Source: Deinococcus peraridilitoris DSM 19664
GTDB lineage: Bacteria; Deinococcota; Deinococci; Deinococcales; Deinococcaceae
Direction of reading: 5' to 3'
DNA length: 64,000 nucleotides
Assembly (NCBI RefSeq): GCF_000317835.1
Contig: NC_019793.1
Location: 2,918,501-2,982,500 of the forward strand
The notes below the pieces were generated by a model. The model saw nothing but the letters and a program-made list of their open reading frames with translations, was not told where the DNA came from and did no database searches. How positions within the stretch are numbered: the first letter of the stretch is position 1; the number at the start of each line of letters is the position of its first letter. Positions 15,783-24,690 of the stretch are shown here, piece after piece. The translations under genes and the position numbers were made by a program.

Positions 15783-18104
15783 TCAGTACTGGCGCTCGTA
15801 GGCACCAGCGTCCGGTTCAGTACTGACAGGTGTCATCTTTCCCGCGAGGTCGGTGGCGATGGCGAGGTTCGTGAGGGGCCAGAGGAGGCCGGCGTTCACG
15901 GCGAGGCTGGTCGAACTCAACGCGAAATCGTGATTCTGTGGAGAGACGAACAAGGCGTTCGTTTCGCCCGACGTCAGGAGGCGGGTTGTGCTGGAGCGGC
16001 CTGCAGGAGTGCTGAAGCTTGGGGAACCGCCGATGCGTCCGATGCGGTTGTTGCTTTCCGTCGCACTGGTGCCGTTGTAAGAATCCGTCCAGTACTCGCT
16101 TTTTCGGGGATTTTGGGCGCCGATGACGATGTTGTTGCGAAAATCGAGGATATCGCTCCCGCAGCCGTCGAAGCAGGCCACGCCGACCTGTACGTTGTAA
16201 GCCGTGTTGTTGTACGCCTTCGTGCCTGGGTTCGCTCCCCAGCTGCTGTTCCAGCCACGCACGACCAGAAACTCGCCTGCGTCTTGCGACAAGGCGTCCA
16301 TGGGTGCAAAGAGGTTATAAGCGAATGTGTTGCGCTCGGCACGTGCGGTGCTGGTACCACCCAGTTCGGTGAAGGTGCCGTCGTTGACGCTGATGTTGTG
16401 GTGAACGTAGTTGTCACTGCCCTTGTAGATCTCCACGCTGGCGCCTTCAGTACCGTAGTCCTCACTGCAGCCGAGGTTGCCGCCAAAGGTGTTATGAGCG
16501 ACCTCGTTGCCGCTCGCGTTGAGCAGTACGCCCCAGGCGCCGGAGTCATCGTCGTACTTCACGTCCGGTGGGGTGTTGGTGCTGACGATGTCATTGTTGG
16601 TGAGGGTGTTGTGCAGTGCTTTGTTGTTCGTCCCGGCACTGAAGTGAATGGCGGCCGTGAAACCGCTGCCTTTGACATACCGCACGACGTTGTTGCTGTT
16701 GCGCAGTGAGAACCCGATTCGCCAGCCTTGCGACTGGGTCGGGCATTTCACGGTACCGGTGTACCAGGAGTTCTTGGCGATCCATGAGCTGGGGCGGTTC
16801 CCGACGACCGGTTCGAGGTATTCGAGCACCTGGTAGGTGCCCGTGACCGCAATCGCGACTTCCTGGGTGCCAGTTGTGCGCACGCGTGGAAGTTCACCGC
16901 TGCCGTAAGACCCGATGGTGACGGGCGCGGCGGCAGTGCCCTGCCACTGAGCGGTGAGCTGGCCGTCCCAGCTGCAGCCTCTCTTGAACAGCAAGGCTTC
17001 TCCCGGGTTCAGACTGGCGGCGTTGGCTTTGCCGAGGCTCTGCCAGGCGCTGGTTTCGCTGCTGCCGCTGTTGCTGTCGCTGCCCTTTACGCAATCGACG
17101 TAGTACGCCTTGCTGTACGGACTGCTGGACGTCGCAGTGGGCTCGGCGGGCGCCAGCACCGTCACAGTGCTGACCAGGGGGGTGGTGAAGCTTGCCTCGG
17201 TGTACGCAGCGTGATTGTCCTCGCTGTTGCCGAGGTTGGTGACGCGCAGGTAGCGGGCGTTCACAGTCTTGAAGGCGAAACGTTGTTCGGCGAGGGAATT
17301 GCCGGATGACCGGGCACTGGAAAGGACCTTGATCCAGTTTGAGCCGTCAGGGCTGACATCGACATCGAAGGTCGCGGTGCGCAGGTTGCCACGGTAAAAC
17401 GCCAGGCTGATGTTGTCGAGGTTCAGCAGGGCTCCGGCGTCGTATTGAATCCAGGCGCCCTTACCTTTTGCGGCCCAGTAGCTGCTCAGGTCACGGTCAA
17501 AGCTGTGTTGGGGGGTGCGGTTTTTCAAGGAAGCGCTCGCCGCGACGCCGGTAATGCTGGCAGCTTGTGCGGCCACGAAGCGCGCTTCGGTCAGTCCAAT
17601 GGCAATGTTCTCGGTGTTCCCGAGATTGGTGACGCGCACATAGCGGCCGCTGGTAAGCGGGAACGCGTAGGTTTCGAGGTCGAGGGTTGTACCGCTTGTT
17701 TGAATGTTGCTGAGCACTTTCGTCCAGCTGGTGCCGTCCTGTGAGACTTCCACATCAAAGCTCGCCTTGCGGAGATCTCCTCGGTAAAAGGCCAGCTGGA
17801 CGCCCTGCAGGGTGTGCGCTTCCCCAAGATCGTAGCGGATCCACTGTCCGACGCCGTTGACACTCCACCAGCTGTCCAGCTTGCCATCGGCGCTGTATTC
17901 GGGTGGAAAACCGGTGTTGAAGGCGCTGGCGGTGATGGCGCTGACCGTGAAACTGCTTGAGGTGGCCATACTCTGAAGGGCGGCTGGCGAAGACGTGTGG
18001 ACGTTGTTGGGCGTGCTGCCACAGCCGGAGAGAAGGAGTGCTGTGCCGAGCAGGCTCCAATACGGTTTTGATCGCTTGCTTGACTGTACCGGTTTTTTAA
18101 ACAT
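15783..18104 (-). CDS. surface lipoprotein: two discoidin (F5/8-type C) domains plus right-handed beta-helix
   Basis: 773 residues. Lipobox LLSGC puts the lipidated Cys at 28. Residues about 40-175 and 180-320 are two homologous discoidin carbohydrate-binding domains (YSADGKLDSWWSVNGVGQWI / HSFDRDLSSYWAAKGKGAWI; YVRVTNLGNTEN / YLRVTNLGNSED). From about 340 a parallel beta-helix of the pectate-lyase type follows (YYVDCVKGSDSNSG; NKALHNTLTNNDI; NYVHHNISVND), ending AVNAGLLWPLTN and DAGAYERQY. Likely polysaccharide binding or lysis at the outer surface. ATG at 18104 has GAGG upstream. It lies between folP and folB. Confidence 0.88.
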   Translation of the reverse strand: MFKKPVQSSKRSKPYWSLLGTALLLSGCGSTPNNVHTSSPAALQSMATSSSFTVSAITASAFNTGFPPEYSADGKLDSWWSVNGVGQWIRYDLGEAHTLQGVQLAFYRGDLRKASFDVEVSQDGTSWTKVLSNIQTSGTTLDLETYAFPLTSGRYVRVTNLGNTENIAIGLTEARFVAAQAASITGVAASASLKNRTPQHSFDRDLSSYWAAKGKGAWIQYDAGALLNLDNISLAFYRGNLRTATFDVDVSPDGSNWIKVLSSARSSGNSLAEQRFAFKTVNARYLRVTNLGNSEDNHAAYTEASFTTPLVSTVTVLAPAEPTATSSSPYSKAYYVDCVKGSDSNSGSSETSAWQSLGKANAASLNPGEALLFKRGCSWDGQLTAQWQGTAAAPVTIGSYGSGELPRVRTTGTQEVAIAVTGTYQVLEYLEPVVGNRPSSWIAKNSWYTGTVKCPTQSQGWRIGFSLRNSNNVVRYVKGSGFTAAIHFSAGTNNKALHNTLTNNDIVSTNTPPDVKYDDDSGAWGVLLNASGNEVAHNTFGGNLGCSEDYGTEGASVEIYKGSDNYVHHNISVNDGTFTELGGTSTARAERNTFAYNLFAPMDALSQDAGEFLVVRGWNSSWGANPGTKAYNNTAYNVQVGVACFDGCGSDILDFRNNIVIGAQNPRKSEYWTDSYNGTSATESNNRIGRIGGSPSFSTPAGRSSTTRLLTSGETNALFVSPQNHDFALSSTSLAVNAGLLWPLTNLAIATDLAGKMTPVSTEPDAGAYERQY

Positions 18105-18546
18105 GACAAACCTCACTCGAGGGGCGCTCAAGGGTATGAATGACCCGTCGGTCGAACGAATAGTCGGTCGCACCACTTGCTTTCCTCGCGCCAGGTGCCC
18201 GGTTTCGCGGAGCGAGGGTCGTCGCATCTGTCCGTCAGAGGTTTTTCGTCTGGAACAATATGAGCGTAGGATTTGCGTTCGGTGAAAGCAAGCCGAATTT
18301 TTCACATTTCATTTCCATCAGAAGGCAGATGACTTTGGAAAAAAATTCTCATGGTAAGAACTTCAGCTGCACTTGTTTCTGATAAATCCCGTGATACGGG
18401 CTGTCAGGCACCGTGAAGGGGACCCGAGATGAAGCGACCAGGCGTGTGGAGGACGTTCATTCGTGCCCGGCGCTTCCGGTGGGCCCTTGAAAAGCCGCGG
18501 TGGTGACGTGTCGCCGGTATCGGGTTCCTTGGGCTATGTTCGGGGC
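18105..18546. other. intergenic region with two divergent promoters and a long leader
   Basis: No gene. On the minus strand a promoter at 18263-18291 gives the lipoprotein gene a leader of about 150 nt with a CCTCGC/GCGAGG stem. On the plus strand the folB -10 box TATGTT is at 18535-18540. A short hairpin CCCGT-GAT-ACGGG lies near 18390. Confidence 0.5.
18263..18291 (-). promoter_or_regulatory. promoter of the discoidin/beta-helix lipoprotein gene
   Basis: On the minus strand TTGCTT (18286-18291), a 17-nt spacer and TACGCT (18263-18268), a good sigma-70-like match. Transcription should start near 18256. Confidence 0.5.
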
Positions 18547-18957
18547 ATGACGTCAAGGCCGGGGAAAGTGGTGCTGGCGGGTCTGGAGTTTCACGCCCGC
18601 CATGGGGTATACGAAGAAGAGTTGCGGTTTGGGGCGCGTTTCGTGGTGGACCTCGACCTCGAATGGGACTTCACGCACCTGAGCGATCACATCGACGCCA
18701 CGGTGAATTACGCGCTCGTCTATGAAAGCGTGCGGCACGAGGTCACCGAAAAACACTTCAAGCTGATCGAGATGCTGGCCGAGCGCATCGCGGCGCGCAT
18801 TCTGCAGGAACATTCCCGACTGGCCCGCGTGACCGTGCGGGTTCACAAGCCGCACGCGCCCATTCCCGGGATTTTCCGGGACGTCTACGCTGAAGTGATC
18901 CGTGAGCAGGTCGGCACACCAGGGCAAGACGCGGCGCAGGAATCGCGTGCCGGCTGA
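18547..18957 (+). CDS. folB: dihydroneopterin aldolase
   Basis: 136 residues. Converts dihydroneopterin to 6-hydroxymethyl-dihydropterin. VLAGLEFHARHGVYEEELRFG is the N-terminal signature, LIEMLAERIA and VRVHKPHAPIPG the later ones (catalytic Lys in VHKPHAP). ATG at 18547 with TATGTT 6 nt upstream (18535-18540) implies its own leaderless promoter. 12 bp separate it from folK. Confidence 0.95.
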   Translation: MTSRPGKVVLAGLEFHARHGVYEEELRFGARFVVDLDLEWDFTHLSDHIDATVNYALVYESVRHEVTEKHFKLIEMLAERIAARILQEHSRLARVTVRVHKPHAPIPGIFRDVYAEVIREQVGTPGQDAAQESRAG

Positions 18958-18969
18958 AGGAAGCTGACG

Positions 18970-19476
18970 GTGCCCTCAGACATTGCCCGGCAGACCGCGC
19001 TCGTGGCGCTGGGTGCCAACCTGGGCGACCCGCTGGCCACGCTGTCGTGGGCCAAAGAGCAGCTGCAGCAGGTGGGAGAGGTGATCGCCGCCTCTCGCGT
19101 GTACCGCACCGCGCCCGTCGGTGGCCCGGACGGGCAGCCGGATTACCTGAACGCCGCCGTGAGTTTGCGCACGGCGCTGTCCCCCGCCGACCTGCTGCGG
19201 GCCCTGCTGAACTTGGAGCAGGCCGCCGGGAGAGAGCGCCGTGAGCGCTGGGGACCACGGGTCCTCGACCTCGATTTGCTCGCGGTGAATGGTATGGTGC
19301 TGCGGACGCCGGAACTGACGCTGCCCCACCCCCGCCTGATGGAGCGGGCCTTTGTGCTGGCGCCGCTGGCCGAAATTGCGCCCAGCTGGAGCCACCCGCT
19401 GCTGGGAACGTCCGTGCGGGTTGCGCTGGGTCGCCTCGACGCCAGCGGGGTAAAGCCTCTGACCAGTGTCTGGTAA
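18970..19476 (+). CDS. folK: 2-amino-4-hydroxy-6-hydroxymethyldihydropteridine pyrophosphokinase
   Basis: HPPK, 168 residues. Activates hydroxymethyl-dihydropterin for FolP. Signature WGPRVLDLDLLAVNG carries the two Mg-binding Asp; GANLGDPLATL and LPHPRLMERAFVLAPLAEIAP are also typical. GTG start at 18970 preceded by GGAAG; follows folB by 12 bp. Confidence 0.96.
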   Translation: MPSDIARQTALVALGANLGDPLATLSWAKEQLQQVGEVIAASRVYRTAPVGGPDGQPDYLNAAVSLRTALSPADLLRALLNLEQAAGRERRERWGPRVLDLDLLAVNGMVLRTPELTLPHPRLMERAFVLAPLAEIAPSWSHPLLGTSVRVALGRLDASGVKPLTSVW

Positions 19477-19549
19477 CGCGGATGGTACCGCTGCGCTCCT
19501 CCGTGTGGGGTCAGCTTCTTTTTCCGGTGCGCCGCTATACTGATCCCGC

Positions 19550-21250
19550 ATGGCGCGCATCGATGGCAAATACGAAGAGCTGCGAGAACTGGAGCGGTCC
19601 GGCGCGGAAACGCTGCTGGAAGTCACGACGGTGCCCACGGCTGCGGAGCCCGGCACGACCCAGGGTGAACTGCTGCGTCTCGGCTGGTTCGACGTCTCGA
19701 CGCCCAGTGCACGCGCCGATTTTCACCGCTACCGTTCTGCCCTCAAAGTGCTCGCCCCCCTCGGGCTGATCGACGTGGTCGCGCGTCCCGGCGCGTATTA
19801 CTCCCTGTGGCGTCCCCTCGAAGGCACACCCCTCGGCGACCTCCTGCAGGCGCCGTCACGCGATCCCGACACGGTGGATGCTGTACGGGAACTGGCCGCG
19901 GCACTGAGTGAACAGGGATATGCCCTCAGCGACGCCGAGATCGTCGTGCGGGAAGGGAAGCCGCACATCGCCCGGCTTGCGCCCGTCAACCGTACGCCCG
20001 AAGAAGCCGCCGCCCTCAACGCACAGACCCTGCAGACCCTGGCCGGTGGACGGCTGCGCCGGCGTTCCCGCCCCAAGGCGCGGCGGCGTCTGACCATTCT
20101 GGGAATTTTGCCCGGTCTGCTCTGTCTTGCAGGCGCCGCCTACCTTGCGCCACGCGCCGCGCAAATCTATCTCAATCCACCGGTCCACAGTGTGCCGGAC
20201 GTGATGGGGCAGGAGCCTCAAAGTGCGGCGAAGACGCTGGTCGAACAGGGCTACCGGGTCGCGTTTGCCGATGGCGAGAGTGACAGCGAGAAACTCGGTA
20301 GCGTCATCGGTCAGTCGCCCAAGCAGGGCAGCTCACTCAACGCGGGACGCCTGGTTACCCTGACTGTCAACAATCCACCTCCCCTGACCGTCCCGAAAGT
20401 CGAGGAGCTGACGCTGGCGCAGGCCAGGGCAGCGCTCAATGAAGTCCGTCTCCGCGTCGGTGCCGTGCTCACGGTGGACGGGGGCGCTACGGACACACCC
20501 AAGGGGCGGGTCATCGCGCAGGTTCCGGAAGCTGGAGCCACCATTGCCCGCGGACAGCAGGTCCGGTTGCTGGTCTCGGGCGGAGTGACACCGCAGCAGA
20601 CCTGGCTGCCCGATCTGCGCGGCCTGTCTGCCGAGGATGCCCGTGACCTGGTACGCAAGGCTGGTCTGGTGGTCACAAAGTTCGAGACGCAGACGTCCGG
20701 CGCACCAGAAAACAGCGTGCTGGCGCAATCTCCCGCCCCATATCAGAAAGTCGGCGTGGGCACGGCAGTGGTGCTGACCATCGCGCGTGCGCCCGTCGCC
20801 AACCCTGTCGAGGCCGTGCCAAGCCTGCCGCTCGCGCCCGCGCCCGCGCAGCCGGAACCAGTGCAGCCCGAGCCTCCCGCGCCGGAACCACCGGCCGCGT
20901 TGCCCGACGAACCGGCCTTGCCCCAGCCCAGTCCAGAACCCAGCCCTGCCGAGCAGACGCCTCCCGCGCAGGCGTCGCCCCCGCCCCCGGTCAACGCGCC
21001 GGGGGAGGGGAGTGCGGCGGAGACTGCGGCGAAACGAACGGTGCAGATCAGCTATACCTTTCCGGCAGACCTGCCCTCAGGCAACGTGGAAATCTTCGTG
21101 CGTGATGCCGACGGAGAGCGGGTAGTACTGGGCGCCCAGCCCACCGCGACCGTGGCAGGAAACCGTGCGGAAGGGCCCGTGGAAGTGCGCGGCGAAGCGC
21201 GATTCAGCGTTCGGGTGGACGGGCAGGAGATCGACTCGTTCATTCGTTGA
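19550..21250 (+). CDS. pseudokinase-like, single-pass membrane protein with three PASTA domains
   Basis: 566 residues. Residues 1-165 resemble a Ser/Thr kinase fold (start DGKYEELRELERSGAETLLEV) but lack the VAIK, HRD and DFG motifs. A basic stretch (168-180) and one membrane helix (181-200) follow. Outside are three PASTA repeats (about 213-280, 283-352, 353-425), a Pro/Glu-rich linker (430-495) and a beta domain. The architecture matches PknB-type peptidoglycan sensors without catalysis. TATACT lies 8 nt before the ATG (leaderless). Confidence 0.85.
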   Translation: MARIDGKYEELRELERSGAETLLEVTTVPTAAEPGTTQGELLRLGWFDVSTPSARADFHRYRSALKVLAPLGLIDVVARPGAYYSLWRPLEGTPLGDLLQAPSRDPDTVDAVRELAAALSEQGYALSDAEIVVREGKPHIARLAPVNRTPEEAAALNAQTLQTLAGGRLRRRSRPKARRRLTILGILPGLLCLAGAAYLAPRAAQIYLNPPVHSVPDVMGQEPQSAAKTLVEQGYRVAFADGESDSEKLGSVIGQSPKQGSSLNAGRLVTLTVNNPPPLTVPKVEELTLAQARAALNEVRLRVGAVLTVDGGATDTPKGRVIAQVPEAGATIARGQQVRLLVSGGVTPQQTWLPDLRGLSAEDARDLVRKAGLVVTKFETQTSGAPENSVLAQSPAPYQKVGVGTAVVLTIARAPVANPVEAVPSLPLAPAPAQPEPVQPEPPAPEPPAALPDEPALPQPSPEPSPAEQTPPAQASPPPPVNAPGEGSAAETAAKRTVQISYTFPADLPSGNVEIFVRDADGERVVLGAQPTATVAGNRAEGPVEVRGEARFSVRVDGQEIDSFIR

Positions 21251-21313
21251 GTCCGGGCGCAAAACGCTGCCAGTGCACACACGCGCCCACAGGGGAGCTT
21301 TAGGCTGAAGCGC

Positions 21314-22444
21314 GTGACCGAAGCTTACCTGGACCACGCCGCGACGACCCCCATGACCCCTGCCGCGCTGGCCGCATACGCGCGCGCAGCCGAACTGGCC
21401 GGCAACGCCGCGAGCGTGCACCGCGCCGGTCAGCGGGCCCGCGAGGTGCTGGAGGAGGGTCGCAGCCTGCTGGCCGCGTCGATTGGTGCGCGTCCGCTGG
21501 AAGTGACCTTAAACGCGGGTGGCACCGAGGGAGATAATCATGTGGTGCTCGGACTGAGTGCACTGCGGTCTTCGGGCCATATCATCACGACCCAGATCGA
21601 GCACAGTGCTGTGCTCGCGCCGGCCCGAACGCTCGCGGCCCGCGGTTTCGAGGTGACCTTTCTGGCGCCGGACGCGCAGGGACGAATCACCGGCGCGCAA
21701 TTGCGCGACGCCCTTCGCCCCGACACCTTTCTGGTGAGCATTCACCACGTCAACAACGAAATCGGCGTGGTACAGGACGTGGCCGCCCTGGCGAAGGTCG
21801 CGCACGAGGCGGGCGCGCTCTTCCACACCGACGCGGTGCAGAGCCTGGGCGTGCTGCCCGTGGACGTGCAGGCCTGGAACGTCGATTTTGCGACGTTCAG
21901 CGCTCACAAGTGGGGTGGACCGAAAGGGGTGGGCCTGCTGTACGTACGCCGTGGCCTGGAGTTGCCCCCATTGCTGCTGGGCGGTGGCCAGGAACAGGGC
22001 TTGCGGGCCGGAACCCACAACGTCGCGGGCGTGTACGCCGCCGGGGTGGCGGCGCAGGACGCGGCGAGCGCACAGCCGCAGACACACGCGCACCTGCGCC
22101 GTCTGCGCGCCTTGCTGGAAGCCGGTCTGCGGTCCTTGCCGGACGTGACCCTCAACCACCTGGCAGGCGGCAGCCCCAAGATCGTCAGCGTCACGGCCCA
22201 CGGCGCCGACGGAGAAGCGCTCCTGATGAACCTCGATCTGGAGGGCGTCTACGCCAGCGCGGGCAGCGCCTGCTCGGCTGGGACCATGCAGCCAAGCCAC
22301 GTCCTGACGGCCCTGGGGCTGGAAGAGGCCGCCGCGCGGGCGTCGGTGCGCTTCAGTTTGGGCCGATTCACGACCGAGCTCGAGGTGGACCACGCGGTGC
22401 GGGGGTACGCGCGTGCCCTGCAGCGCAGCCGCCCGTTCGCCTGA
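21314..22444 (+). CDS. cysteine desulfurase (NifS/IscS family)
   Basis: 376-residue PLP enzyme that takes sulfur from cysteine for Fe-S clusters or thio-modification. The N-terminus YLDHAATTPM, the His of TTQIEHSAVL, HTDAVQSLG and the PLP-lysine motif FSAHKWGGPKG are all present; the sulfur-accepting Cys is in SAGSACSAGT. GTG start with TAGGCT 7 nt upstream (leaderless). No scaffold gene (iscU/sufU) is adjacent, so the specific role is open. Confidence 0.94.
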   Translation: MTEAYLDHAATTPMTPAALAAYARAAELAGNAASVHRAGQRAREVLEEGRSLLAASIGARPLEVTLNAGGTEGDNHVVLGLSALRSSGHIITTQIEHSAVLAPARTLAARGFEVTFLAPDAQGRITGAQLRDALRPDTFLVSIHHVNNEIGVVQDVAALAKVAHEAGALFHTDAVQSLGVLPVDVQAWNVDFATFSAHKWGGPKGVGLLYVRRGLELPPLLLGGGQEQGLRAGTHNVAGVYAAGVAAQDAASAQPQTHAHLRRLRALLEAGLRSLPDVTLNHLAGGSPKIVSVTAHGADGEALLMNLDLEGVYASAGSACSAGTMQPSHVLTALGLEEAAARASVRFSLGRFTTELEVDHAVRGYARALQRSRPFA

Positions 22445-22836
22445 GCGCCGGTCACGCCCGGGCGCGAGTTTTGCGTCGCTGTCTTGAGCGTCAAGCTCAG
22501 GAACTTCGAGGAAGTGTGGCTTGGCGGTGTGAGGTGGTAGCCGATGTGGGTGGCACTTGTATCGTCAGGTGATCTCTTCCCGAACGCTCAGTCGAATCCC
22601 TTCAGGCCGCCACCCTCACTTTCCCGGCGCCGTGACCAATTGCTGAATGACCTCCCGGTACCACCTCGATGGACCCTCATACAGGAATACCGAGATGAGC
22701 GCTGAAGTGCTTGAGAAGATGTTCGTCGAAGATTTCCGGTTCAGTTTCCGCTCTCCTGACAGCCTGACAGAATTTACCAAAACAAGAGAAGCTGAGGTGA
22801 AACACTGCGGGAAAATTGGCAGAGTCGAGGTAATCC
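22445..22836. other. gene-free stretch
   Basis: Several short frames exist on both strands, but none has a ribosome-binding site plus recognisable content. Start of the accessory segment that runs to about 26200. Confidence 0.5.
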
Positions 22837-23202
22837 CTATTTCGCCGGGTGCAGCACCGCCACGTAGCTCATGCATTCGTGCAGAGGTGCCTCCGCGCGA
22901 TAGACACCAGCCTCTGGATCATAGGACCCACCCGGCCACACTTCTGCCAGGCCAAGCCCCGTTCCGGACAGCAACAGCCGCAGATCGGCAGGACTGTACC
23001 AGCGCAGCGACTGAGTAAAGGCTTCCTCGCCCGGTGGCACATACGTATCCAGCATCCGGCACTCCTCGGCATCGAAGCCGTAGGTCCGGGTGTACGTCTC
23101 GTTGTTGCGCTGAAAGCCCGCATAAAATGCCCAGAACCAGGCGTATAAACATCCACGTAGGCAAAGCCGCTGGGCGCGAGCCACCTCGCCACATTGCCCA
23201 AT
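22837..23202 (-). pseudogene. SAM-dependent methyltransferase remnant (5'-truncated and frameshifted)
   Basis: The C-terminal part (FQRNNETYTRTYGFDAEECR, then SLRWYSPADLRLLLSGTGL and MSYVAVLHPAK) is in one frame. The preceding GNVARWLAPSGFAYVDVYTP is in another; they join if one base is restored near 23140. The N-terminal SAM-binding part is missing: homology stops where the GH16 gene ends. I infer a methyltransferase from the LAPSGF strand and the LR(W/F)YSP...L pattern. Confidence 0.7.
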
Positions 23203-24087
23203 TTATGGTGCGCTTCTGCGGTATGCCCGTACGTAATCCACCAGCATCTGCTGTGGGAACTTCGTGCTGGCATTCGGGTAGCCCGAGAAGCCTCCGCCCA
23301 CTGCCAGGTTCAGGATCACGAAGAACGGCTGGTTATAGACCCACTGCGCGCCCTCGGGCAGGTTGGCAGGGGTGAGGGTCTGGAACAGCACGTCATCCAC
23401 GAACCAGCGGATTTCGTTTTCGGACCATTCCACCGCGTACACGTGGAAGTCCTCGGCCAGCGGGCGTGGCAGGGTGGTACTGCCCGTGATGCCTTCGGCC
23501 GCGCTGTGGAAGGGACCGTGTATGGTGCCGTGCACTTTGTTCGGCTCGCGCCCGATCTGCTCCACGATGTCAATCTCGCCGGAGTTCGGCCAGCGGACTT
23601 CCGGGAAGCGCGCGCCCAGCATCCAGAACGCCGACCAAAGGCCCTGCCCGGCCGCAACCTTGATGCGCGCTTCGATGCGACCGTACTGCTGCTCGAATTT
23701 GCCTTTGGTGTTGAGGCGGGCAGAGGAGTACTGGCATCGCAGTCCGGCTCCGCAGATCAGTGGGGTGTTTTCATTTTCCGCGCGGGCGGTGATCACCAGC
23801 CGCCCGGAGCCATCCATGATGGCGTTGCGCTTGGTGTCGGTGTAGTACTGCCGCTCGCCGTTGCCCCAGCCCCAGCCGCCCGTCTCAAAATTCCATTTGC
23901 TGGTGTCCACTGGCGAACCGTAGGGCGCACTGAACTCGTCGTGCCATGTGAGTTCCCAGCCAGGGCGGGCCGCGCCAGGGGGAACAGGGCCGAGGTCAGG
24001 AAGAGCAGTCTGCGCGAAAACGTTGCCGGCCAAAAGCGAGAGCAGAAGGGAGCGGCCCAGCGGGCGCCTGAATTTGAGCTTCAGCAT
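23203..24087 (-). CDS. secreted GH16 beta-glucanase
   Basis: 294 residues with an N-terminal signal peptide (LLLSLLAGNVFAQ). Glycoside hydrolase family 16: WHDEFSAPYGSPVDTSKWN, the catalytic signature GEIDIVEQIG (two catalytic Glu), then HVYAVEW and a Trp-rich C-terminal strand. Most similar in layout to endo-1,3-beta-glucanases (laminarinases). A CATACT box lies about 8 nt upstream of the ATG. Its 3' end abuts the truncated methyltransferase, suggesting it arrived by insertion. Confidence 0.92.
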   Translation of the reverse strand: MLKLKFRRPLGRSLLLSLLAGNVFAQTALPDLGPVPPGAARPGWELTWHDEFSAPYGSPVDTSKWNFETGGWGWGNGERQYYTDTKRNAIMDGSGRLVITARAENENTPLICGAGLRCQYSSARLNTKGKFEQQYGRIEARIKVAAGQGLWSAFWMLGARFPEVRWPNSGEIDIVEQIGREPNKVHGTIHGPFHSAAEGITGSTTLPRPLAEDFHVYAVEWSENEIRWFVDDVLFQTLTPANLPEGAQWVYNQPFFVILNLAVGGGFSGYPNASTKFPQQMLVDYVRAYRRSAP

Positions 24088-24148
24088 GCCTTCTCAGTAT
24101 GACGTTCGGCGGCGTTGACAGGCTTGCCGAATCAAGACAGCATCAAGT

Positions 24149-24305
24149 GTGCCCGCTCAACTTCGCATCGGTGAGGTCGCCTCGAGGCTTGGTGTGACGA
24201 CCAAGACGATTCGTCACTGCCACGCCCTGGGCCTGGTGCCCGAACCTCCCAGGGCAGAAAACGGGTACCGCCTGTACGAGCCCGGCACGCTGATGCAGTT
24301 CCGGT
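24149..24305 (+). pseudogene. MerR-family regulator, N-terminal fragment
   Basis: RIGEVASRLGVTTKTIRHCH and ENGYRLYEPGTLMQFRY are the winged-helix HTH of a MerR regulator; the usual IRYY is IRHCH here. The frame loses homology after about 24305, where transposase-like sequence begins, so the effector domain is gone. Confidence 0.75.
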
Positions 24306-24309
24306 ACAC

Positions 24310-24546
24310 TCAGCCCCCAAATCCACCTGCTTCGACCGCTTCTGGCAGTGGGTGAAGGCAGGCGTACTCGACCGGGTACTCCCAACCCTCCACGAACTGC
24401 TGCAGGAAGTAGGGGAAATCGCGCCGGAAGAAGCGTTTATCGACGGCACGTTCGTACCAGCGCGAAGAGGAGGAGATGGCATCGGCAAGACCAAACGCGG
24501 TTTCCTCGGCATGGTCCAGCTGGCCATCATGCCGATCCTCCTGTGA
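24310..24546 (+). mobile_element. IS5-type transposase fragment
   Basis: STCFDRFWQWVKAGVLDRVL, then EEAFIDGTFVPARRGGDGIG and KTKRG, is the N-terminal third of an IS5-group transposase including the first DDE Asp (FIDGTFV). The catalytic rest is absent; homology fades after KRG and a stop follows. No terminal repeats found. Confidence 0.75.
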
Positions 24547-24573
24547 CGGGCCGTGCGCTAGCGCGATGAAACT

Positions 24574-24690
24574 GTGATCGGCGCCGGACAGGCCGGCGGT
24601 CCGCTTGCTGGGGTGCTTGCCAGAAGTGCTCGACGCGTCACGCTGATCGAAAAAGCCCAGGTCGGTGGCACCTGCGTGACGGAAGCAGCC
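24574..24690 (+). pseudogene. flavin disulfide oxidoreductase (mercuric-reductase-like), N-terminal fragment
   Basis: VIGAGQAGGPLAGVLARSAR is the FAD-binding GxGxxG fold and KAQVGGTCVTE leads into the redox CxxxxC, but homology stops before the second Cys. Together with the MerR fragment it may be the remains of a metal-resistance-like cluster. Confidence 0.65.

Noticed and set aside
22647..23018. 123-codon plus-strand frame beginning MTSRYHLDGPSYRNTEM
   Set aside because: The first third looks protein-like, but the rest is antisense to the methyltransferase relic and no family is recognisable.
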